Positions 1 through 5,911 of a stretch of DNA of 17,681 nt are shown here, piece after piece. The stretch is from contig JAYUHK010000179.1 in the NCBI GenBank assembly GCA_043767025.1, positions 1 to 17,681 on the forward strand. Reading direction: 5' to 3'. Both the position numbers and the translations under genes were made by a program. The notes beneath the pieces are model-generated. The model did not search any database and was not told where the DNA came from. It saw only the letters and a list, made by a program, of their open reading frames with translations. Source of the DNA: JAYUHK01 sp043767025. Its GTDB lineage: Bacteria > Bacteroidota > Bacteroidia > Chitinophagales > Saprospiraceae. The number at the start of each line of letters is the position of its first letter. The first letter of the stretch is position 1.

Positions 1-465
1 CGAATAATAAGCGGTAAAAGCAGGGTCGTTCAGCATCTGCTCGAAGGCAGGCAGGTTGTAATCGATTTCCTGCCGAATTTTGGTCAGCACCGCCGGTTCG
101 GGCATATACATACCACCCGCCACAAATGATTGGCCCGGTTGCAGGTGCAGGTAGTACCCTGCCATCGGCGATTTTTTACCCCCGGCCCCAAACCACGCTG
201 AAAAACTGGATTTATACGGTGACTTATCATGCGAAAATCGCACATCCCGGTTGATTCTGAAAACACAGCTTTTGGCGACCAACCCTGCCGTTGCCATAGC
301 CGGATCAATATCGACCAGCCGGTCGATAACCGTAGCGACGAAGTTAATGAAGTCGGTTCGGGCGGTATCGTAGGCGGGCCGGTGTGCGTCGAACCAGGCT
401 TTGTTGTTGTTGGCTGCGAGGTCGGTTAAGAAACCAAGGGTAGCGGGTTGGATCATCTGTGTCAT
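1..465 (-). CDS. DUF2461 (TIGR02453-like) protein, partial
   Basis: This gene is open at the left edge: the reverse strand reads from an ATG at 465 through 155 codons to base 1 without a stop, so the C-terminus lies outside the window. The translation contains AANNNKAWFDAHRP near residue 18 and later FRINRDVRFSHDKSPYK and AGYYLHLQPG, which match my knowledge of the DUF2461 family. Those proteins are about 220 residues long and of unknown biochemical function. The ATG overlaps the TGA of the upstream nuclease gene as ATGA, which would allow translational coupling. A second in-frame ATG lies three codons downstream, but the first fits the family's usual N-terminus. GC content is about 53% by hand count, clearly above the neighbours, with many CTG, CCC and CGG-type codons, so this piece differs in composition from the rest of the window. 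Family call fairly sure; role unknown. Confidence 0.85.
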   Translation of the reverse strand, partial: MTQMIQPATLGFLTDLAANNNKAWFDAHRPAYDTARTDFINFVATVIDRLVDIDPAMATAGLVAKSCVFRINRDVRFSHDKSPYKSSFSAWFGAGGKKSPMAGYYLHLQPGQSFVAGGMYMPEPAVLTKIRQEIDYNLPAFEQMLNDPAFTAYYS

Positions 466-1451
466 TGTATGTTTTTGAGCGATAAAACATAATTGGTTGT
501 TACCTCAAAATCGTCAGCAATTTCGTCAATAGTGAGTTTTCCGCGCCGAAGGGCTTTTACAATATTGTTGCGACGCTCTTCTATTTGGCCTTCAGCTTTT
601 CCTTCAGCTTTTCCTTCAGCTAATCCTTCGGCTTTTCCTTTAGCCAATCCATCAGCTTTTCCTTCAGCTGCTGCCTCCGCTAACGCTTCAGCTATTTTTT
701 CTCGGCTCTCAATATTTTTATTGTATTCTTCGCTGGCGCGGTCGTGCAAGCCACGTCGGTAAATCCGATATGCGATGCGTTCTTCGTCGTTGAGCTTCAA
801 TTCGGCTAATTTTTGCTTTGCCTGCGACAGACCTTTTGCACTAAAATCATCCATAATTTCTGCATTTTTAAAAAAATACAACCATTCGTCCAACGTATCA
901 TTGACGAGATTCTTAAAATTACCGATTTTTAGCAGCCAATATTCTGGATACAGCTCGGCGGGCGTGTCCGCACCATATAAGTTGCGTTGCGCAATAGAGA
1001 GATTTAAAGTATCTTTTTTGTGCAACCCAACAAAATTGGTAGTGCCGTGATAGACGTAATCTTTGCCTTGCCCCAAGTCAAAATAAGCGATGGTGATAGA
1101 AATAATCTTTTTAACTTTCGAATATTCTTCGCCTTCCCGCATATACTCGGTTATAGCCTTCGATACGCCATACAAAATTCGCTGAAAATAATCGTACTCT
1201 TGGGTGTTTTGTACCTCGATAATCAAGAGTTCGCCTTTTTCGTTCTCCACGAAAATATCAACCCTATTGAATTTGTCATTTTCCTCTTCTTTGTTGCCTT
1301 CGCTTTCTAAAATTCGAGTGATTTTGATATTTTCTTTGAGTAATTCACTCAAAAAACCTTCTAAAACATCAAAATTAGCCTTCTGACGAAGCAAATTTTT
1401 CATCGCCCAGTCAAAACGTATCAGAGGAATTCGTTTTTTGTCGTTTGTCAT
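462..1451 (-). CDS. Rpn/PD-(D/E)XK nuclease family (transposase-like) protein
   Basis: 329 residues from the ATG at 1451. The N-terminal two thirds match the PD-(D/E)XK nuclease 'transposase' family (PF12784/Rpn-like) common in Bacteroidota: FDWAMKNLLRQKANFDVLEGF near residue 13, then the nuclease core with RVD (Asp65) and IIEVQ (Glu79, Gln81), followed by YFQRILYG and VYHGTTNF. Related Rpn proteins are DNA endonucleases that promote RecA-independent recombination; activity here is inferred. Residues from about 255 to 287 are a low-complexity run of four-residue units (KAEG, LAEG, KADG, LAKG) encoded by 12-bp repeats, and the last ~35 residues may form a helix-turn-helix (LTIDEIADDFEVTTNYVLSL). 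The frame could open nine codons earlier at a GTG (1478), but a promoter -7 element covers that codon, so the ATG is preferred. The stop overlaps the next gene by 4 bp. Such genes are often strain-variable. Confidence 0.88.
   Translation of the reverse strand: MTNDKKRIPLIRFDWAMKNLLRQKANFDVLEGFLSELLKENIKITRILESEGNKEEENDKFNRVDIFVENEKGELLIIEVQNTQEYDYFQRILYGVSKAITEYMREGEEYSKVKKIISITIAYFDLGQGKDYVYHGTTNFVGLHKKDTLNLSIAQRNLYGADTPAELYPEYWLLKIGNFKNLVNDTLDEWLYFFKNAEIMDDFSAKGLSQAKQKLAELKLNDEERIAYRIYRRGLHDRASEEYNKNIESREKIAEALAEAAAEGKADGLAKGKAEGLAEGKAEGKAEGQIEERRNNIVKALRRGKLTIDEIADDFEVTTNYVLSLKNIQ
589..684. repeat. 12-bp tandem repeat inside the nuclease gene
   Basis: Eight consecutive 12-bp units lie in register with the reading frame. 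On the + strand the unit is CCTTCAGCTTTT, exact at 589-600 and 601-612, with variants such as CCTTCAGCTAAT (613-624), CCTTCGGCTTTT (625-636) and CCATCAGCTTTT (649-660). On the coding strand each unit encodes four residues of the KAEG/LAEG/KADG/LAKG type. Because units are a multiple of three, gain or loss of copies by slippage would change linker length without breaking the frame. Confidence 0.9.
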
Positions 1452-1477
1452 CGTCTTTTGTATTTTATTGTGCAACA

Positions 1478-1485
1478 CAAATATA
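1478..1485 (-). promoter_or_regulatory. -7 promoter element of the nuclease gene
   Basis: The reverse strand reads TATATTTG, a full match to the Bacteroidota -7 consensus TAnnTTTG, placed 26 bp before the ATG at 1451. No good TTG is seen at the usual distance upstream. The element covers the alternative GTG start (1476-1478), so a transcript starting just downstream would exclude that start and supports the ATG at 1451. Confidence 0.5.
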
Positions 1486-1551
1486 CGGCTATTTAGAGTA
1501 TATTTTTTACTGAAAAATTTGTGACATTGTTGTGCGCCTAATCGTTCCTTA

Positions 1552-2058
1552 TTACCGATTCAAATACCAAATAGAAATATTGAGTACCGTGGCGAAGCTG
1601 ACCCAAAGTAAATAGGGAACTTGTAGATAAGCGGCGATTGGTTTTATTTTTTTGAAAAGTACAATCATGTAAGCTATGAAAATCCACATCAGCAAAATGT
1701 CAATGATAGCGACAAAAGTAAGGTGCATCTTAAAAAATAAAATACTCCACCAAAAGTTAAGAAATAACTGCACCACAAAGATAAGAAGTGCGTGCTGTCG
1801 GAGCGCGGTTTTTGGAGTATTCCATACCAAAAACACGCCGATGCCCATCAAAATATAGAGGGTCGTCCACACGGGTCCGAACAAGAAAGCAGGCGGATTG
1901 AAAGACGGTTTGAGGAGCGTTCTGAACCACTCGCCGCTCGCTTCGCCGTTGGTAAGATAGGCAGAAAAGCCACCTATCGAAATCGGCAACACCAAACAGA
2001 GCAGCAGTTTTGCGATTGGATTGATATTTGTTTTCGAGGCTAAGGCAGAGGATTCCAT
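1552..2058 (-). CDS. tspO: TspO/MBR family membrane protein
   Basis: A 168-residue membrane protein with five hydrophobic segments, the usual length and topology of TspO (tryptophan-rich sensory protein, bacterial homologue of the peripheral benzodiazepine receptor). Family hallmarks are visible in order: W44 and the KPSFNPPAFLFGPVW stretch (50-64), TLYILMGIG (66-74), QLFLNFWWSILFF (97-109) and the last helix WVSFATVLNISIWYLN (152-167). TspO proteins bind porphyrins and other hydrophobic ligands in the membrane and are linked to tetrapyrrole and stress responses; the ligand here cannot be read from sequence. The gene lies 51 bp downstream of the HNH gene on the same strand and could be cotranscribed with it. 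No clear promoter is visible in the gap. The stop is about 67 bp before the nuclease gene's own promoter. Confidence 0.95.
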   Translation of the reverse strand: MESSALASKTNINPIAKLLLCLVLPISIGGFSAYLTNGEASGEWFRTLLKPSFNPPAFLFGPVWTTLYILMGIGVFLVWNTPKTALRQHALLIFVVQLFLNFWWSILFFKMHLTFVAIIDILLMWIFIAYMIVLFKKIKPIAAYLQVPYLLWVSFATVLNISIWYLNR

Positions 2059-2109
2059 TTTGTGTTGGTTTAAAATTTTAAAAAAAGGGTTGTTTTTGGT
2101 TTTTGAATA

Positions 2110-2703
2110 TTAAAGTTCTTTACGTAGTATTTGGTGATGAATCTTTTCATTATTTTCAATGTTGTGAATTATTTGATGGCAAGAATGGCAAACACTCAAT
2201 AGTTCAAACTCACATTCATTTCCAAGATTATCATAGCTCAAATGATGAACCTGTGTTGCTTTTTCTTCTTTACAAAATTGACATAAATAATTATCTCTGC
2301 CCAGAATTTGTTTTCTTTTTATTTGCCAAGCACTGGAATTTAGATATGCTCCATATGCAATTTCAAAATTATCAAAAGGTAATTTTAAAACACTTTTAAA
2401 ATAATCTGCTTTGAGTTGCTTTCTTAATTGACCTAATTTTTTCTGTATCTTAGTTCGTTCAAACATTTCTTTGTGTGCTTCTTCATAGTACTTTTTTTCA
2501 AATTCTTCATCGAACATCTTTATTCCGTCAGAATCTTTAAATAATTTTTTAGGATAAGGTTGACCGAAACTAAAGCCGCAAATGTTGCATTGTGTTACAT
2601 AATGTGTAGCCCCATTTTGAAATATTCTAATTCTTGGTTCTGGCTGACAATTTTTATCAAAGTGACAGTTTTTTCTATATAATTCTTCAGTTTCAGGTTT
2701 CAT
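2110..2703 (-). CDS. HNH endonuclease with N-terminal zinc-ribbon-like module
   Basis: 197 residues. The C-terminal third is a typical HNH nuclease core: CQFC (Cys141, Cys144), VHHLSYDN (His153-His154, Asn159) and SVCHSCHQIIH (Cys172, Cys175, His180), giving the two Cys pairs that bind structural zinc and the His/Asn/His catalytic set. The first 45 residues hold Cys13, Cys19 and a CNIC pair (Cys39, Cys42), which could form a separate zinc ribbon, with a basic, Lys-rich region between (about 70-135). HNH proteins of this size range from solitary nucleases to restriction enzymes. No methylase, integrase or other partner is nearby, so the biological target is unknown. Preceded by a small Trp-rich ORF 32 bp upstream and followed by tspO. 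GC is very low (AT-rich even for this window), which fits recent acquisition but does not prove it. Confidence 0.88.
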   Translation of the reverse strand: MKPETEELYRKNCHFDKNCQPEPRIRIFQNGATHYVTQCNICGFSFGQPYPKKLFKDSDGIKMFDEEFEKKYYEEAHKEMFERTKIQKKLGQLRKQLKADYFKSVLKLPFDNFEIAYGAYLNSSAWQIKRKQILGRDNYLCQFCKEEKATQVHHLSYDNLGNECEFELLSVCHSCHQIIHNIENNEKIHHQILRKEL

Positions 2704-2735
2704 ATAACAATTTTACTTTCTTTTTTAAATTTTGA

Positions 2736-2891
2736 TCAGTAACAAAAGTTCGTTAAATACCACACCCAACTCACAGGATTTTCTACAAACGGCAAAACCA
2801 GACTCCGCTTGCTCGAAGCCTCTAAATTGAAAATACAAATATACCAATTTATTACCAAAGTCCAGCGATTTTTTAAGAATTTACCGCTCAT
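2736..2891 (-). CDS. Putative 51-residue Trp-rich small ORF
   Basis: The reverse strand reads from an ATG at 2891 to a TGA ending at 2736: 51 codons, ending 32 bp before the HNH start. The product begins MSGKFLKNRWTL, continues NWYICIFNLEAS, and ends VSWVWYLTNFCY. It has four Trp (10, 16, 42, 44), several aromatic residues and a few basic ones, but no recognisable domain or signal peptide. I do not recognise the gene. Codon use looks fairly ordinary and base composition in the second half is richer in GC than the surrounding non-coding DNA, which argues weakly for coding or a conserved RNA. Against it, a perfect TAnnTTTG promoter element lies in the middle of the frame, so the 3' half may instead be the untranslated leader of the HNH gene. 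Confidence 0.3.
   Translation of the reverse strand: MSGKFLKNRWTLVINWYICIFNLEASSKRSLVLPFVENPVSWVWYLTNFCY
2836..2843 (-). promoter_or_regulatory. Candidate -7 element for the HNH gene
   Basis: The reverse strand reads TATATTTG here, a full match to TAnnTTTG, about 130 bp before the HNH ATG at 2703. No TTG box is seen at 17-23 nt upstream. If used, the mRNA would carry a leader of roughly 125 nt containing the 3' half of the small ORF frame. It could be a chance match in AT-rich DNA. Confidence 0.35.
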
Positions 2892-2957
2892 AGCAGTATT
2901 TTAGCTTCGATATTTTGGATATAAAAACTAAAATTTGTGCTTTTTTGTGAAATTTTA

Positions 2958-2988
2958 TTGGCTCAACCTTTTATTTTTTCTACTTTTG
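2958..2988 (+). promoter_or_regulatory. Bacteroidota-type promoter ahead of the polX-like relic
   Basis: TTG at 2958-2960, a 20-nt spacer, then TACTTTTG at 2981-2988 fit the TTG-N(17-23)-TAnnTTTG promoter consensus of this phylum. The broken polX-like frame starts 20 bp downstream at 3009. The promoter therefore appears better preserved than the gene behind it. Confidence 0.5.
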
Positions 2989-3008
2989 AGTGAAAGAAGA
3001 TAAATCTT

Positions 3009-3106
3009 ATGACGAGCTAACAAATTGCTGAAGTTTTTGACGAGTTGGCGACGATTATGGAGCTTCACGAAGAAAATACGTTTTCGACTTATATAACAAT
3101 TAAAAA
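3009..3106 (+). pseudogene. Decayed 5' fragment resembling DNA polymerase X (polX)
   Basis: Reading from the ATG at 3009 gives M-T-S-stop, then QIAEVFDELATIMELHEENTF before similarity fades around 3085-3106 (residues TYITIKK). The block closely resembles the first ~25 residues of family X DNA polymerase/3'-5' exonuclease PolX in Bacteroidota, which I recall as MTNKQIAxxFDELAxxMELHEENPF followed by a KIRSY motif and a helix-hairpin-helix repeat. Here codon 4 is a TAA, no KIRSY motif or helix-hairpin-helix follows, and the remaining ~220 bp to the receptor gene show no further recognisable PolX sequence. I read this as a truncated remnant. The match is from memory of the family, not from a search. 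Confidence 0.5.
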
Positions 3107-3329
3107 AAGCCACCATCGCTGCCCAAAAGAATTTAGAAATATGCCAAAAGCATAAAATATTACTATCAGCATCTTTGCCAACGCTGCCCAATTAAACAAT
3201 GTTGCAGTAAATTACCGAATTGGATAACAGTCTGCCAATCCTTATGGTCGTGAGTGTAGCTTCAAAATTCACCACATTCTTAAACTTTTACATAAATACG
3301 ATTGTTTGAAAATCAACTAAATTAAAACC
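3107..3329. other. Non-coding stretch between relic and receptor gene
   Basis: No frame on either strand has recognisable protein similarity. A 78-codon reverse frame spanning 2955-3191 is the antisense of the polX-like relic and is not credible. Short forward pieces such as NAAQLNNVAVNYRIG hint at further decayed coding sequence that I cannot identify. A weak -7-like TACGATTG (one mismatch) lies just ahead of the receptor start. Confidence 0.4.
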
Positions 3330-5732
3330 ATGAAAAATAAGTATTTACTGATTCTACTGCTTGCAGTACCGCACTTTTTGGTAGCCCAAACTGGCATTAT
3401 CAAGGGACAAATTTTAGATTTGATTAGCAACGAACCCGTTGGATTTGCTACTGTGCAGCTACTTGGCACTACGCAAGGGACTAATTCCGATGAGAATGGC
3501 AACTACGAGTTTAGGGGTTTAGAGCCAAAACTCTACAATCTGAAAATCACTTTTGTCGGATACAAAGACGAAAGTTTTTACGAAATCCAAGTCACCAACT
3601 CCAAGCCAGCGGTCATAAATGTTCGGCTCGAACAAAACAGTAAGGCGATAGAGGGAGTGGTGGTGAAGGCATCGCCATTCAAGAAAACAGAGGAATCGCC
3701 GCTATCACTCCGCACGATTGGAATTGCTGAAATCCAGCGCAACCCCGGTGGAAATCGGGATATTTCAAAAGTAGTGCAGAACCTGCCCGGCGTGACCTCC
3801 ACTGCGTCTTTCCGAAATGATTTGATAATTCGGGGCGGCGCGCCCAACGAAAATAGGTTTTATCTTGACGAAGTGGAAGTTCCCAACATCAATCACTTCG
3901 CTACGCAAGGTGCGTCAGGCGGTCCTGTTGGGCTTATAAATGTAGATTTTATTCGTGAGGTAGATTTTTTTAGTGGAGCTTTTCCGTCCAATCGCGGCAA
4001 TACGTTGAGTTCAGTTTTTGCATTCCAACAAAAAGACGGTCGCGACGACAAGTTGGGTTTTACGGCAACCGTAGGGACGAGCGATTATTTTCTGACGCTC
4101 GAAGGACCGCTCAACAAAAAGAAAAATATAACATTTTTGGCTTCGGCTCGGCGCAGCAGTTTGCAGTTGCTTTTCAAAGCGATTGGTCTGCCATTTTTAC
4201 CGACCTACAACGACGCACAGTTTAAAGTAAAGTGGAAAATTGACCAAAAAAATGAACTCACATTCATCGGTCTGGGCGCGATTGACCAGTTTACACTCAA
4301 TTTGACCGCCAATAAAACAGAAGCGCAGCAGTATTTGCTCAACAATCTTCCAGTCAGCCCACAATGGAACTATACGCAGGGTTTTGTCTATAAACATTAC
4401 CGCAAAGAGGGTTATTCGACGGCGGTTTTTAGTAGAAATATGCTCGACAATCAGGCGTATAAATACGCCAACAACAACGAAAGCGACCCCAACGGAAAAA
4501 TTTTGGACTATCAATCTCGCGAAGCTGAAAACAAAGTCCGAATCGAAGACACAGAAAGGTTCGGAGATTACAAGCTCAATATCGGTGTGAATTACGAATT
4601 TGCAAAATATTCGAGTCGCACTTTCAACAAAATAAATACGCCGCAGGGAAATGTTGATGTTAATTTTAATTCTGCTTTCGATCTCCACAAGTACGGCATT
4701 TTTGGTCAAATCAGTCGAAAATGGTTGGACGAAAAATTGGTCGTTTCGGCGGGTATTCGGGCGGACGGTAATTCGTATTCCTCTAAAATGAGCAATTTAT
4801 TGGAGCAATTTTCTCCACGATTGTCGCTCGCTTATTCGATTTCGCCCAAACTTTCCTTCAACATGAACACAGGTATTTATTACCAACTGCCGACCTATAC
4901 TTTGATGGGATTCAGGGACAACAACGGGGTTTTGGTCAATAAAAATAATTTGACTTATATACGAAACGCTCAATTTGTAGCCGGATTGGAATATAATATT
5001 TCAAGTTTTTCAAAGGTTACGGTGGAAGGATATTTCAAAAAATACAGCAATTACCCGTTCTTATTGCGCGACAGCCTTTGCCTCGCCAATCTGGGCGGCG
5101 ACTTCGGCGTGATAGGAAACGAACCCGCCAATTCCACCTCTGGCGGACGCACTTATGGTTTAGAAATTTTATTTCAGCAAAGACTTTTCAAAGGATTTTA
5201 CGGCATCGCAGCCTATACTTTGGGTTGGAGCGAATTTGAGGACAAAAATAAAAAATTAGTATCGTCTTCGTGGGACGCTCGCCATATTTTGAGCCTCACT
5301 TTGGGCAAACAATTCAAGCGCAACTGGGAAGTCGGTTTGAATTTTCGCTACCAATCGGGGCTTCCTTACACGCCATTTGATGTGGCGCGCTCAAGCCAAA
5401 AATCCGTCTGGGACAGAACAGGTCGCGGCTTAAAAGACTTTAATTTACTCAATTCGGAAAGAAATACGGCGGGTAAATTGCTCAATCTTCGGGTAGATAA
5501 AAAGTGGTTTTTCAAAAAATGGAACATGACTGTTTATCTTGATATTCAGAATTTGTTGGGCAACAAAGTAAGTCAATTCGAGCTGCTTTTGGACAGACCA
5601 CTCGATACTACTGGCAACCCAATCGGTGGCGCAGTCACAGACCCCAATGACCCAACTCGTTACAAAACCAAAATTTTGAACAGCGGCACTGGAACCCGAG
5701 TTCCCAATTTGGGCATAATCGTTGGTATTTAA
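3330..5732 (+). CDS. TonB-dependent outer-membrane receptor with carboxypeptidase-like N-terminal domain
   Basis: 800 residues. A signal peptide occupies residues 1-20 (MKNKYLLILLLAVPHFLVAQ). Residues ~23-110 form a CarboxypepD_reg-like beta-sandwich (IKGQILDLISNEPVGFATVQ, later NSDENGNYEF and ITFVGYK), the usual N-terminal extension of Bacteroidota receptors. The plug follows at ~130-235 (LPGVTSTAS, DLIIRGGAPNENRFYLDEVEV), then the TonB-dependent beta-barrel to the C-terminus. Such proteins import large or scarce ligands across the outer membrane using TonB-ExbBD energy. The substrate cannot be told: there is no SusD partner, no glycan enzymes and no iron-uptake genes nearby, so this is not a polysaccharide-utilisation locus. 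The gene is probably monocistronic, ending before a strong hairpin. Its C-terminus lacks the usual aromatic final residue, ending in Ile. Confidence 0.93.
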   Translation: MKNKYLLILLLAVPHFLVAQTGIIKGQILDLISNEPVGFATVQLLGTTQGTNSDENGNYEFRGLEPKLYNLKITFVGYKDESFYEIQVTNSKPAVINVRLEQNSKAIEGVVVKASPFKKTEESPLSLRTIGIAEIQRNPGGNRDISKVVQNLPGVTSTASFRNDLIIRGGAPNENRFYLDEVEVPNINHFATQGASGGPVGLINVDFIREVDFFSGAFPSNRGNTLSSVFAFQQKDGRDDKLGFTATVGTSDYFLTLEGPLNKKKNITFLASARRSSLQLLFKAIGLPFLPTYNDAQFKVKWKIDQKNELTFIGLGAIDQFTLNLTANKTEAQQYLLNNLPVSPQWNYTQGFVYKHYRKEGYSTAVFSRNMLDNQAYKYANNNESDPNGKILDYQSREAENKVRIEDTERFGDYKLNIGVNYEFAKYSSRTFNKINTPQGNVDVNFNSAFDLHKYGIFGQISRKWLDEKLVVSAGIRADGNSYSSKMSNLLEQFSPRLSLAYSISPKLSFNMNTGIYYQLPTYTLMGFRDNNGVLVNKNNLTYIRNAQFVAGLEYNISSFSKVTVEGYFKKYSNYPFLLRDSLCLANLGGDFGVIGNEPANSTSGGRTYGLEILFQQRLFKGFYGIAAYTLGWSEFEDKNKKLVSSSWDARHILSLTLGKQFKRNWEVGLNFRYQSGLPYTPFDVARSSQKSVWDRTGRGLKDFNLLNSERNTAGKLLNLRVDKKWFFKKWNMTVYLDIQNLLGNKVSQFELLLDRPLDTTGNPIGGAVTDPNDPTRYKTKILNSGTGTRVPNLGIIVGI

Positions 5733-5812
5733 AAAATTAAGTTCTTACACTCCAATATATGACATTTAATATTCGACATAATTCGTTGATATTCAATAGT
5801 TTATGACGACTC

Positions 5813-5833
5813 AAAACTAAAAACTAAAAACTT
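5813..5833. repeat. Three 7-bp direct repeats
   Basis: AAAACTA, AAAACTA, AAAACTT occur head to tail in the gap between the receptor and arginine decarboxylase genes. This is a small AT-rich tandem array just left of the perfect hairpin, probably a product of slippage. Confidence 0.6.
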
Positions 5834-5849
5834 ACAACTTCTTATTGAG

Positions 5850-5896
5850 TTATAATTTCATAAATAATTGATTGTCAATTATTTATGAAATTATAA
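5850..5896. terminator. Perfect 22-bp hairpin between convergent genes
   Basis: The left arm (5850-5871) and right arm (5875-5896) are exact reverse complements with a 3-base TTG loop. The stem is nearly all A/T. It lies between the 3' ends of the receptor (+) and arginine decarboxylase (-), the expected place for a bidirectional transcription stop. There is no clear T-run after either arm, so termination by the simple stem-plus-U-tract mechanism is not assured. Confidence 0.65.
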
Positions 5897-5911
5897 ACCT
5901 TTTATCGCCAT

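Noticed and set aside
84..308. 74-codon reverse frame at the left edge
   Set aside because: It lies out of frame inside the DUF2461 coding region, which has clear family similarity in another reverse frame open to the window edge.
2069..2082. 14-bp palindrome TTTAAAATTTTAAA before tspO
   Set aside because: All A/T and short; expected by chance in such AT-rich intergenic DNA.
2955..3191. 78-codon reverse frame in the gap before the receptor gene
   Set aside because: It is the antisense of the polX-like relic, has no domain or plausible start region, and the forward strand explains the sequence better.
4197..4709. 170-codon reverse frame inside the receptor gene
   Set aside because: Antisense shadow of a well-supported TonB-dependent receptor barrel; composition is typical of complementary-strand translation.
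3330..5732. Polysaccharide-utilisation (SusC/SusD) locus
   Set aside because: The receptor has no SusD-like neighbour, glycoside hydrolase or sensor gene, and it ends in a convergent junction.
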